Part shown: positions 7,604 through 15,772 of the stretch, one piece after another
How positions within the stretch are numbered: position 1 is the first letter of the stretch
How the letters are laid out: each line of letters begins with the position of its first letter
Source of the DNA: FEN-1250 sp038237245
GTDB lineage: Bacteria; Gemmatimonadota; Gemmatimonadetes; Gemmatimonadales; Gemmatimonadaceae
Direction: 5' to 3'
Assembly: GCA_038237245.1 (NCBI GenBank)
Contig: JBBRYY010000040.1
Span: 1-25,574, forward strand
DNA length: 25,574 bases
Translations under genes and position numbers: made by a program
The notes under the pieces: model-generated
Told to the model about the DNA's origin: nothing
Databases searched by the model: none
The model's input: the letters and a program-made list of their open reading frames with translations, nothing else

Positions 7604-9510
7604 CCGCCGCCGTGGGGCTCGCGAAGAATACGAAGCGCCCCGACGTGCGCGACATCGCGGATCCGGAGCGCATCATGGTGGCCGACGGCGCGATGGGGAC
7701 GATGCTCTACTCGCGCGGCGTGTTCATCAATCAATGCTACGATGAGCTGAACGTCCGCTCGCCGGAGCTCGTGCTCGATGTGCACCGCGCGTACGTGAAG
7801 GCGGGTGCCGAGCTGATCGAGACGAACAGCTTCGGCGCGAACCGGCTCAAGCTCGCACAGTACGGGCTCGAGAATCACGTCGCGGAGTTCAACCGCCGCG
7901 CGGCGGAGATCGCGCGCGAGGCGGCGGGCGCCAACGTGCTCGTCGCCGGCGCCGTCGGCCCGCTCGGCGTTCGCATCGAGCCCTTCGGCGCCACGAGCCG
8001 CGAGGAAGCGCGCGGTCATTTTCGCGCGCAGATGCAGGCGCTACTCGAGGGTGGCGCGGACTGCTTTCTCCTCGAAACCTTCGGCGACCTCGGCGAGATC
8101 GAGCAGGCGATCGCCGCCGCGCGCGAGCTGTCGATGTCGACGCCGGTCATCGCCCAGATGACGATCGGACAGGATGGGCTCACGCCCTTCGGCGCGACGC
8201 CCGAGGATGTCGCGCGCGCCCTCGACGACTGGGGCGCCGATGTGATCGGGCTGAACTGCTCCGTCGGGCCACAGGCGATTCTCGAGGCGATCGAGCGGAT
8301 GGCGGCGGTGACGAAGCGGAAGCTGAGCGCGCAGCCGAACGCCGGGATGCCGCGCGATGTCTCGGGTCGCACGATGTACATGGCAAGCCCGGAGTACATG
8401 GCGAGCTACGCACGCCACTTCATCCAGGCGGGCGCGAAGCTCATCGGCGGCTGCTGCGGCACGACGCCGGAGCACATTAAGGCGCTCGTCGATGGCATCC
8501 GTCCGCTGATGCCGCGCAATCAGCGGAAGCCGAGCGTGCGCTACCAGATGCCGGTTGGCCTCGAGGATGGGGGCGGCGAGCGCGCGACGGCGGACGCAGG
8601 CGTCGAGGCGATGCCCTTCGCGAGCCGCTCGCGCTGGGCGGCAAAGATCGCACGCGGCGACTTCGTCACCTCGGTGGAGATCGTGCCGCCGCGTGGCGTC
8701 GATGCGACCGCGATGCTCGAGGGCGTGTCGGCGCTCAAGGTCGCGGGAGTCGATGCAGTGAACGTCCCCGACGGGCCGCGCGCGCAGAGCCGCATGGGCG
8801 CCCTCATGACGAGCCTCCTCATCGAGCAGCGCATCGGGATGGAGACGGTCACGCACTACTGTTGTCGCGACCGGAATCTGCTCGGGATGCTCAGCGATCT
8901 CCTCGGCGCATCCGCGATGGGGCTGCGCAATCTGCTCATCATCACGGGCGATCCGCCGAAGATGGGGCCCTATCCCGACGCGACGGCCGTGTTCGACATC
9001 GACTCGATCGGACTCACGAATCTCGTCAGCCGGTTGAACAGGGGACTCGATCCGGGGGGCAATTCCATTGGGCGTGCGACCGCGTTCACGATCGGCGTCG
9101 GCGTGAACCCCGCGGCGATCGATCCGTCGTACGAGTTGCGGCGCTTCGAGTGGAAGGTCGACGCGGGCGCGGAGTACGCGATCACGCAGCCGGTGTTCGA
9201 CGTTGCGCAGCTCGAGAAGTTCCTCGACTCGATCGCGCACGTGCGCATTCCGATCGTGGCGGGAATCTGGCCGCTGGTATCGGCGCGGAATGCGGAGTTT
9301 CTCGCGAACGAGGTGCCTGGCGTCGTGGTTCCCGAGCGCGTTCTCGTGCGCATGCGGGCCGCGAGCGAGAAGTCGAAGGAGCACGCGCTGGCCGAGGGGA
9401 TCGCGATCGCCCGGGAGATGCTCGAGCGCGTGCGGGGCGCCGTGCAGGGCGCGCAGGTCTCGGCCCCGTTCGGCAAGGTCGAGCTCGCAGTGAGGGTGTT
9501 CGAGGGCTGA
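7600..9510 (+). CDS. Bifunctional homocysteine S-methyltransferase / 5,10-methylene-THF reductase
   Basis: 636-residue fusion of the YitJ type. Residues about 20-310 form a homocysteine methyltransferase domain with D-G-A-M-G-T-M and the three zinc cysteines Cys220 (G-L-N-C-S) and Cys285/Cys286 (G-G-C-C-G). Residues about 340-636 form a methylene-tetrahydrofolate reductase: V-E-I-V-P-P-R-G, T-H-Y-C-C-R-D-R-N, I-T-G-D-P-P and the later Y-A-I-T-Q-P-V-F-D. The reductase would supply 5-methyl-THF to MetH next door. The first domain may use another methyl donor such as S-methylmethionine, which the sequence cannot decide. The chosen GTG at 7600 overlaps the metH stop in a GTGA junction, implying translational coupling. 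The frame stays open further upstream inside metH, but that stretch is coding in another frame. Confidence 0.93.
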   Translation: MTAAVGLAKNTKRPDVRDIADPERIMVADGAMGTMLYSRGVFINQCYDELNVRSPELVLDVHRAYVKAGAELIETNSFGANRLKLAQYGLENHVAEFNRRAAEIAREAAGANVLVAGAVGPLGVRIEPFGATSREEARGHFRAQMQALLEGGADCFLLETFGDLGEIEQAIAAARELSMSTPVIAQMTIGQDGLTPFGATPEDVARALDDWGADVIGLNCSVGPQAILEAIERMAAVTKRKLSAQPNAGMPRDVSGRTMYMASPEYMASYARHFIQAGAKLIGGCCGTTPEHIKALVDGIRPLMPRNQRKPSVRYQMPVGLEDGGGERATADAGVEAMPFASRSRWAAKIARGDFVTSVEIVPPRGVDATAMLEGVSALKVAGVDAVNVPDGPRAQSRMGALMTSLLIEQRIGMETVTHYCCRDRNLLGMLSDLLGASAMGLRNLLIITGDPPKMGPYPDATAVFDIDSIGLTNLVSRLNRGLDPGGNSIGRATAFTIGVGVNPAAIDPSYELRRFEWKVDAGAEYAITQPVFDVAQLEKFLDSIAHVRIPIVAGIWPLVSARNAEFLANEVPGVVVPERVLVRMRAASEKSKEHALAEGIAIAREMLERVRGAVQGAQVSAPFGKVELAVRVFEG

Positions 9511-9567
9511 GCGCGCGGCTGCCGGCGGAGTATATTTTCCGGGTCCCGGGCCCAGGCGAGGAGCAGC

Positions 9568-10056
9568 ATGAAGGGAATCTTGATCATCGATCACGGCTCG
9601 ATGAAGGAAGCGGCGAACCACATGCTCGAGTGCGTGGGCGAGCTGGTGCAGCGCATGGCTGGCGACGGCGTCGTGGTTCGCGTCGCGCACATGGAGCTCG
9701 CGTCGCCGACCATTGCCGACGGCTTCGCGGCGTGCGTCGCCGCCGGGGCGACGGAGATCGTCGCCTTCCCGTACATGCTCTCACCCGGGAAGCACTCCAC
9801 GCGCGACATCCCGCGGATGGTCGCGGAGATCTCGGCTGAGTATCCGGGAGTGCCGGTGCAGGTGACGACGGCGTTCGGGGTGAACGAGCAGCTCGCGGCG
9901 GTGGTGCTCGCGAAGGCGGGCGTGTCCTCGATCACGCGAGTAGCCCCGCATCGCTGCGAGCGCCCCGCCGGAACGCCCGAGCGCTACTGCGGCGACGGGT
10001 GCGCCGAGAACAACTCGCCCGCCACGCCGCGCCTGGCGGGGACGCTCTCGATCTAG
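9568..10056 (+). CDS. CbiX-type short chelatase (sirohydrochlorin cobalto/ferrochelatase family)
   Basis: 162-residue single-domain class II chelatase, the family that inserts cobalt or iron into sirohydrochlorin for cobalamin or siroheme synthesis. It shows the family start I-L-I-I-D-H-G-S with the first metal-binding His at residue 9. The second conserved His lies in P-G-K-H-S-T-R-D-I-P (residue 74). Single-domain members of about 130 residues usually form dimers. The C-terminal extension carries an unusual cluster, H-R-C and then Y-C-G-D-G-C (about residues 130-147). The start is supported by GAGGAG about 5 nt upstream. Its position 57 nt after the MTHFR fusion and near B12-dependent metH favours cobalt, but metal choice cannot be read from the sequence. 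Confidence 0.85.
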   Translation: MKGILIIDHGSMKEAANHMLECVGELVQRMAGDGVVVRVAHMELASPTIADGFAACVAAGATEIVAFPYMLSPGKHSTRDIPRMVAEISAEYPGVPVQVTTAFGVNEQLAAVVLAKAGVSSITRVAPHRCERPAGTPERYCGDGCAENNSPATPRLAGTLSI

Positions 10057-10074
10057 GGATGAGTTGGGGGTTGG

Positions 10075-10193
10075 AACAATTTGAAGGACGACAAAAACGG
10101 ATGAACGGCACGGACAAAGGCGGACAACCGCGGGTGTAGTCTCCGTTCGTTGTCCGTTGCAGTCTTCCGTTTTTGTCCGTATCACATTTTGTT
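10075..10193 (+). repeat. Dispersed palindromic repeat, copy A
   Basis: A 119-bp imperfect inverted repeat starting 19 nt after the chelatase stop. The left arm carries TTTGAA (10080), ACGA, then AACGGATGAACGGCACGGA and CGGACAAC. The right arm, read in reverse complement, gives ACGGACAAAAACGGA, a GACTGCA segment and CGGACAAC, so the two arms match across most of the unit. The same left-arm order of blocks recurs at 23166 and 24201. It has no coding potential and could fold into a long hairpin in RNA. Confidence 0.8.
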
Positions 10194-10270
10194 GGCGCGT
10201 GTGTTCCAGAGCGCCCTCTTCCCTCCCGGTGGCCATGCGAATCGATGGCCCCGCGAGTAAGATTGTCATC

Positions 10271-11437
10271 ATGACTACCGACCAATCCGGCGCGCACATG
10301 CCGCTCACGACGCTGTCCGAGGAGGAGAGCGCCTTTCGCGATTCCGTCGCGGAGTTCGCGGCGCAGGAGGTCCGGCCGCGCGTGCAGGAGATGGAGCGCG
10401 CGGCGCGCATCGACCCGACGCTGGTATCCGCGCTTTTCGACCTCGGGCTCATGGGGATCGAAGTTCCCGAGCAGTACGGCGGCGCCGGTGGATCGCTGCT
10501 GATGATCACACTCGCGGTCGAGGAGATCAGCCGCGTCGATGCCTCCGCGGCGATCATGGTCGACGTGCAGAACACCCTCGTGAACTATCCGATCACGCGC
10601 TACGGCACCGAGGCGCAGCGCGCGAAGTATCTGCCGGGGCTCGTGTCGAAGACGGTCGGCTCCTACGCACTCTCGGAGGCAGGCTCGGGCTCCGATGCCT
10701 TTGGTCTCGCCACGCGCGCCGAGAAGCGCGGCGATGATTGGGCGATCACCGGGCGCAAGCTATGGATCACGAACGGCGCGGATGCCGGGGTCTTTCTGGT
10801 CTTCGTCACCGTGAATCCCGATGCAGGCTACAAGGGGATCACCGCGTTCCTCATCGAGCGCGACACCCCGGGCTTCACCGTCGGCAAGAAGGAGGACAAG
10901 CTCGGCATCCGCGCGTCGAGCACCACAGAGCTGCTCTTCGACGGGTGCGTCGTGCCCGCGGCCAACGTCGTCGGTGAAGTCGGCAAGGGCTACAAGATCG
11001 CGATCGAGACGCTCAACGCCGGGCGCATTGGCATCGGCGCGCAGATGATCGGCGTCGCGCGCGGCGCACTGGACGCGACACTCGCCTACGTAAAGGAGCG
11101 CAAGCAGTTCGGCACCCGGCTGGCGGACTTCCAGGGCATCCAGTTCCAGCTCGCGCAGGCTGCGACGGAGCTCGAGGCTGCACGGCTGCTCGTCTACAAC
11201 GCCGCGCGAATGAAGGACGCAGGACAGCAGTTCACCCGCGAGGCGGCGATGGCGAAGCTCTTCGCGTCACAGGTATGCGAGCGCGTGACCTCGCTCTGCG
11301 TGGAGCTGCACGGCGGGTACGGCTACACGAAGGACTATCCGGTCGAGAAGTTCTATCGCGATGCGAAGATCGGCACGATCTACGAAGGGACATCGAACAT
11401 GCAGCTCAACACCATCGCGAAGCTGCTGCTGAAGTAG
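10271..11437 (+). CDS. Acyl-CoA dehydrogenase, short/branched-chain type
   Basis: 388-residue FAD-dependent acyl-CoA dehydrogenase that introduces the alpha-beta double bond in acyl-CoA and passes electrons to ETF. The N-terminal helical domain contains G-L-M-G-I-E-V-P-E-Q-Y-G-G-A-G. The middle domain has the signature A-L-S-E-A-G-S-G-S-D and later W-I-T-N-G. The C-terminal domain has R-K-Q-F-G-T-R-L-A-D-F-Q and G-G-Y-G-Y-T-K-D-Y-P-V-E-K. The catalytic base is Glu372 in I-Y-E-G-T-S-N-M-Q. Overall wording is closest to short/branched-chain (2-methylbutyryl-CoA) dehydrogenases, suggesting isoleucine or branched fatty acid breakdown. The ATG at 10271 is chosen; an in-frame ATG at 10235 is possible. 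TAAGAT lies 7 nt before 10271, so the mRNA could be leaderless. Convergent with the next gene. Confidence 0.93.
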   Translation: MTTDQSGAHMPLTTLSEEESAFRDSVAEFAAQEVRPRVQEMERAARIDPTLVSALFDLGLMGIEVPEQYGGAGGSLLMITLAVEEISRVDASAAIMVDVQNTLVNYPITRYGTEAQRAKYLPGLVSKTVGSYALSEAGSGSDAFGLATRAEKRGDDWAITGRKLWITNGADAGVFLVFVTVNPDAGYKGITAFLIERDTPGFTVGKKEDKLGIRASSTTELLFDGCVVPAANVVGEVGKGYKIAIETLNAGRIGIGAQMIGVARGALDATLAYVKERKQFGTRLADFQGIQFQLAQAATELEAARLLVYNAARMKDAGQQFTREAAMAKLFASQVCERVTSLCVELHGGYGYTKDYPVEKFYRDAKIGTIYEGTSNMQLNTIAKLLLK

Positions 11438-11450
11438 CTCTCGCGATCGC

Positions 11451-12176
11451 CTACTGCCGCAAGGCGCCGAGCACCCCCGGAAGCGCGCCGATGAACCACA
11501 CGATGGCCGCCGCGAGCCAGGCGTTCGATTTCGAGACCTTGCCGGTAACCTGCAGCCCGATGGCGAGCAGGATCGTCTCCCAGATCGTGAAGACATCGAC
11601 GCGTGCGAGCAGGGCCAGAAGCACCGGCGACGACTTGTCCGGATCGAGCAGTGCACCAAGCCCCACCGACAATCGCGCCATCCCGTTGAGTCGATCGGGA
11701 CTCGAGAGATACGCGATGAGTGCTCCTGCCAGCGTTGCGAGAATCTTTGGGAAAAACGCGTAAGTCGCGACCATCAGCCCCTGCGACGCCGTCTGCTTCG
11801 ACTCGAAGATCTTTCCCACCAGCCACAGGACGAGCCCCGTCAGCACCGCCATGATCGGGATCGCGATGATCACGAAGTACGTTCCGAACTTCTCGCCCAT
11901 CGCCTGCTGCTGCTGCATCTGCGCCGCAGTGATCTCCGGATGCTGCTTCATTGCGTGCGCAATTCCCCGCGCTATCTCGGCGTCGACTGCCGGCTGCACG
12001 AGCGGCTTCGTTCCGAGAATGAGGATCGCGAAGATCACCGTCAGCACGAGCAGTGGCACGCCGAATCCGGAGCTCTCGCGACGCCTGAATACCGCGGCTG
12101 GCGACGTGAAGATGTCGATGAAGTCTTCCCAGAGTGACGCGTTCGGCTCTGCAGGGGTGAGCGTAGGCTCGGTCAC
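11451..12176 (-). CDS. YIP1-domain membrane protein
   Basis: 241-residue membrane protein. The N-terminal tail leads into F-I-D-I-F-T-S-P-A-A-V-F-R-R, the typical start of bacterial YIP1-family proteins. Five or so hydrophobic segments follow, broken by a Gln/Met-rich loop (A-A-Q-M-Q-Q-Q-Q-A-M) around residues 83-92 that may be a short coiled coil. The function of bacterial YIP1-like proteins is unknown. The GTG at 12176 is preferred because GGAG lies 8 nt upstream; an upstream TTG at 12206 would add ten residues. The gene converges on the acyl-CoA dehydrogenase with a 13-bp gap and is divergent from the M24 peptidase gene. Confidence 0.72.
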   Translation of the reverse strand: MTEPTLTPAEPNASLWEDFIDIFTSPAAVFRRRESSGFGVPLLVLTVIFAILILGTKPLVQPAVDAEIARGIAHAMKQHPEITAAQMQQQQAMGEKFGTYFVIIAIPIMAVLTGLVLWLVGKIFESKQTASQGLMVATYAFFPKILATLAGALIAYLSSPDRLNGMARLSVGLGALLDPDKSSPVLLALLARVDVFTIWETILLAIGLQVTGKVSKSNAWLAAAIVWFIGALPGVLGALRQ

Positions 12177-12309
12177 GTTCCGGCTCCGCGGGTTGAGTGA
12201 GTGCAACTATGATCAGTGAGAATTCGTAGTCTCGCCAGTACCCATTGCACACTATGTGAGCGAGGGCTTCATCGTATTCTTCGGTAGACTCCCCCCGAGG
12301 TCCGTCCCC

Positions 12310-13785
12310 GTGCGCCGTATGCTGCTCGTACTCCTCTGCTCTCTGTCCGCCGCGCCGCTCGCGGCACAGGTGCCGGCCGCCGAATACGCCCTTCGGCGCG
12401 ACTCGCTGGCCGCGACGATGAGCGACGGCGTGCTCATTGCCCTCGGCGGTCACGAGCCCGCGGAGGACTTCCTCAGCTTCTACCCCGTCCCGTCCTTCTA
12501 TTATCTGACGGGAGTCACCGAGCCTGACGCGACGCTCGTGATGGTGAAACGGAATGGCGTGGTCACCACGCTCCTCTTCGTGCAGCCGCGCGATCCCTCG
12601 CGCGAGGCGTGGACGGGCACGCGTCTGGGCGTCGAGGGGGTGCAGCGCGCAACGGGGATTCCGTCGCGCACGATCGAGCAGCTCGACCCCCTGCTCGATT
12701 CAGTGCTGGCAGCGAGCGGCACGCTGGCGGTCGTCGGCGATCTCCCCGGAGCCTCATTCGAGACGCGCGATGAACAGTTCGTCCGTGCGTTGAGCCACGA
12801 CCATCCCAACATGCGCATACAGAATGCGAACGCCATGGTCGCGCGGCTGCGGATGCGGCACAGCGACGCCGAGCTCGCGCTCGAGCGCAAGGCGATCGAC
12901 ATCACGGTGCGCGCACAGCACGATGCGATCTCCGCGATCCGCCCCGGCGTCAACGAGTTCGAAATTCAGGCGCTCATTGAGTACACCTTTCGCCGCAACG
13001 GCGCCGATCGTCCGTCCTTCGCCTCGATCGTCGGCTCGGGCGCCAACTCGACGGCGCTCCACTATTCCGCCAACGATCGCTTCATGCAGTCGGGTGATGT
13101 GGTCGTGATGGACATCGGCGCATCGTATCGCGGCTACGCGGCCGACGTCACGCGCACGGTTCCGGTGAGCGGCACCTTCACCGCGGAGCAGCGCGCGATC
13201 TACCAGCTGGTGCGCGATGCGCAGCACGCCGCCGAGCAGGCAGCGAAGCTCGGCGTGACCTCCGACGTGATGGACGGGGCTGCGAACCAGGTGCTGAGCG
13301 CGGGGCTCACGAAGCTCGGCCTCATCGAATCGGTGAATGCCACCTTCGATGCGGGAAGCGCCGGCTGTCGCCGGAACATCGCCCACGGCTGCGCACAGCT
13401 CTCTCTGTTCTACTTTCACGCGCTCGGCCACGCGATCGGGCTCGAGGTGCACGATCCCACGTCGTTCCGGATCGCACCGGGAAATACGTTCACGATCGAG
13501 CCGGGGATCTACATTCGCGCCTCCGTACTGGAGCAGCTCCCCGACACACCGCGAAACCGTGCGATGATCGCGAAGGTGCGCCCCGTGGTGCAGCGCTACG
13601 CAAACATCGGCGTGCGCATCGAGGACGACTACTTCGCGACGGGGAACGGCGTCGAATGGATCTCGCGCGGCCCCCGCGAGGCGAACGAAATCGAGCAGAT
13701 GATGCGCACGCGCACCATGGTGCCAGCCCCGCGCGATTCGTCGATCATCGACTGGTATCGCCAGACGGAGCCCCGCACGCGCTGA
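12310..13785 (+). CDS. Secreted M24 metallopeptidase (Xaa-Pro aminopeptidase type)
   Basis: 491-residue protein with an N-terminal signal peptide (V-R-R then L-L-V-L-L-C-S-L-S-A-A-P-L-A-A-Q). An aminopeptidase P N-domain follows to about residue 190, then a pita-bread M24 domain. All five metal ligands are present: Asp268 (V-M-D-I-G), Asp279 (A-A-D-V-T-R), His374 (L-G-H-A-I-G), Glu397 (T-I-E-P-G) and Glu438 (R-I-E-D-D). It probably removes N-terminal residues ahead of proline outside the cytoplasm. The GTG at 12310 is chosen because it supplies the positive n-region and has GAGG about 10 nt upstream; ATG at 12319 is the alternative. A small segment with two cysteines (G-C-R-R-N-I-A-H-G-C) sits just before the metal His. 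Convergent with the M61 gene, 9 bp apart. Confidence 0.9.
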   Translation: MRRMLLVLLCSLSAAPLAAQVPAAEYALRRDSLAATMSDGVLIALGGHEPAEDFLSFYPVPSFYYLTGVTEPDATLVMVKRNGVVTTLLFVQPRDPSREAWTGTRLGVEGVQRATGIPSRTIEQLDPLLDSVLAASGTLAVVGDLPGASFETRDEQFVRALSHDHPNMRIQNANAMVARLRMRHSDAELALERKAIDITVRAQHDAISAIRPGVNEFEIQALIEYTFRRNGADRPSFASIVGSGANSTALHYSANDRFMQSGDVVVMDIGASYRGYAADVTRTVPVSGTFTAEQRAIYQLVRDAQHAAEQAAKLGVTSDVMDGAANQVLSAGLTKLGLIESVNATFDAGSAGCRRNIAHGCAQLSLFYFHALGHAIGLEVHDPTSFRIAPGNTFTIEPGIYIRASVLEQLPDTPRNRAMIAKVRPVVQRYANIGVRIEDDYFATGNGVEWISRGPREANEIEQMMRTRTMVPAPRDSSIIDWYRQTEPRTR

Positions 13786-13794
13786 AGGATCGCG

Positions 13795-15621
13795 TCAGCC
13801 CGTTGTGCCGTGTAGAATCCCGTTCCGGACGCGCACGGCCCTGGCGGAGGCGCCGGGGAGCGGAGTGATCCGGCGCTGCACGTGCCACATGAATTGCAGC
13901 GGAGCAACGAGTGATCGCTGCTTTCCGGCGCGATCGACGGTGATCGGAATCATCGCGCTCGTCGCAGCACCGTACTTCGCGTGCAGCTGCGCCACGAGCG
14001 CCGGTGAATCACCGGCGATGCCATCGACGGAAACGAGATCGTCGCCCGGCTGAACTCCCGCCTGGTCCGCCGTGGATCCCGGCGCCACGGCAACGACGCG
14101 TATCCCATTGTCGTCCTGCCCCATGGTCACGCCCAACACGGGAATGCGCACGGAATCGGCTACGAGCTGCAGCGCGGCGAGGGGCAGCACGCTCGCCCAC
14201 GGATAAGGATCACGGCCGTCGACGTAGCGCGCCTCGAAATCGGCGAAGGGCCTTCCACCCGCCGCACCCTGTACCGCCTTCCACCACTGCTCGCCGGTGA
14301 AGCCCTTCCCCGCCTTGTAGGCATCGCGATAGAGCTCGCGCATCACATCGTCGAGTGAACGATGATTGTCGCTCGCATCGCGAATCATGATGTCGAGCAT
14401 CAGCCCCGCGAGCGATCCCTTCGGATAGTACGCCTCCGCGGTGCCGTCGGTGGGATGGATCCACGCGGAGAGCGATGCATCGTCCAGCCCGAAGGGCGGA
14501 AGCTCGGCGACCTCACCGATCTTTCCAGCGGTCGTCGCGAAGAACGCGGCGCTGTCGCTGAAGCCGCTGCGCACGAGCGCGAGGTCCGCGTAGTAGTCGG
14601 TGACTCCCTCGCTCACCCAGAGCCACGTCGTCGGCTGCTCGTGCGCGTACTGGTACGGCCACATGTCGGAGGGGCGCAACCGCTTCACGTTCCACGCGTG
14701 GAAGATCTCGTGCGCGTACACCGACGTGAGCACCGGCTGGCCGATCACGAACGGCGTGGTGAGATCGACGTGCGAGTTCTGGTGCTCGAGCCCAACGATG
14801 GCGGAGAATGCCGAATCGGCGATCTGCATCACCGTGTACGTCTTCCACGGCGTCTCGCCGAACACAGCGGACTCCACGCCGATGACCTTCGCGAGATCGG
14901 CGAGCGTCGCCGCTCGACGCGGAGCGCTTTCGATCGATGCCGGATAGCTCGCGAAACGCAGCCACCCGTCGCCGACGCGTGTACTGTCGAGATCGAGGTG
15001 TCCGGCGACGATCGGCATGTCGACGAGATCGTGGTAATTCTGCGCGGTGAACGTGCCGCGCGCGCCCTCGGTCATCCCCGTAGCCACGCGCCACCCTGCG
15101 GGCACGCTCAGCGCGACGGTGCTCGCGAAGTCGAAGGGGCGCCCGGCGGGATATGGGAAGAGGTTCGAGCCGTTGAGCAATGCGAAGCCGGGCTGGCTCC
15201 AGGAGTTCGCGTTGTCGAGCGAATCGTTTCTGTACTCGAAGGACACGAGCACGCTGCCCGCGCCTGTCGGTCGCACGCGCCAGGTCTGATAGTCCGCCTT
15301 GTCCCACGCGAGCGTCTTGCCCGCACTCGTTGCGGCGAATGCGGAGACGTACTTGGCCCAGTAGGCGAGCTCGTACGAGCCAGGCGTCCACGCGGGAAGC
15401 GCGAGCAGCACGGGCTCTGCCGACGACACCGAGAAGGTCATCGACACCCGAATCCGGCGTTGCGCGGCATCGGCGCTGTCGATGGCAACGCGGTACGCGA
15501 TGTTGGTGATCGGTGCCGAGATCGCCGATCCCGGGAGCGCGGCGCTCTGCCCGTTGACGCTCGCGGTCGCGGCCATCGCGAGTATCACAAACAGCAGAGC
15601 CCGTCCGTAGAGTTTGTGCAT
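13795..15621 (-). CDS. Secreted M61 family peptidase with PDZ domain
   Basis: 608-residue protein of the glycyl aminopeptidase (M61) family. An N-terminal signal peptide (L-L-F-V-I-L-A-M-A-A-T-A-S-V-N-G-Q) is followed by a beta-rich N-domain with L-P-A-W-T-P-G-S-Y, typical of M61. The zinc site is complete: His304-Glu305-x-x-His308 in H-E-I-F-H-A-W-N-V-K-R, with Glu338 in S-E-G-V-T-D-Y-Y. A PDZ domain lies at about residues 490-575 (L-G-V-T-M then V-A-V-A-P-G-S-T-A-D-Q-A-G-V-Q-P-G-D-D-L). The PDZ probably helps choose or hold substrates. Start at the ATG directly before the signal peptide. It is divergent from the histidine kinase gene across a 151-bp spacer with no clear promoter, and convergent with the M24 peptidase gene. 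Confidence 0.92.
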   Translation of the reverse strand: MHKLYGRALLFVILAMAATASVNGQSAALPGSAISAPITNIAYRVAIDSADAAQRRIRVSMTFSVSSAEPVLLALPAWTPGSYELAYWAKYVSAFAATSAGKTLAWDKADYQTWRVRPTGAGSVLVSFEYRNDSLDNANSWSQPGFALLNGSNLFPYPAGRPFDFASTVALSVPAGWRVATGMTEGARGTFTAQNYHDLVDMPIVAGHLDLDSTRVGDGWLRFASYPASIESAPRRAATLADLAKVIGVESAVFGETPWKTYTVMQIADSAFSAIVGLEHQNSHVDLTTPFVIGQPVLTSVYAHEIFHAWNVKRLRPSDMWPYQYAHEQPTTWLWVSEGVTDYYADLALVRSGFSDSAAFFATTAGKIGEVAELPPFGLDDASLSAWIHPTDGTAEAYYPKGSLAGLMLDIMIRDASDNHRSLDDVMRELYRDAYKAGKGFTGEQWWKAVQGAAGGRPFADFEARYVDGRDPYPWASVLPLAALQLVADSVRIPVLGVTMGQDDNGIRVVAVAPGSTADQAGVQPGDDLVSVDGIAGDSPALVAQLHAKYGAATSAMIPITVDRAGKQRSLVAPLQFMWHVQRRITPLPGASARAVRVRNGILHGTTG

Positions 15622-15772
15622 TGGAACGCTAGGTGAGAGATCGGTGAAGCTAACCCAAGAGCACCCCTCCGCGAGATACTTTCGGGCGCATCTATTGCAT
15701 TAGAGCCAGTGTGAGTCGAACCCCTTATCGCACAACAAGATACGCGATTTAATCCAAGCCGGCAGCGTCACC

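Noticed and set aside
8041..9690. Long minus-strand open frame across the MTHFR fusion and chelatase start
   Set aside because: It is antisense to two recognised genes and its translation resembles no protein family.
10075..10193. CRISPR-like array
   Set aside because: The repeated units inside each element are short, inverted and not evenly spaced, with no unique spacers and no cas genes.
12177..12206. TTG start extending the YIP1-like protein by ten residues
   Set aside because: The GTG at 12176 has GGAG at proper spacing, and the extension adds no conserved sequence.
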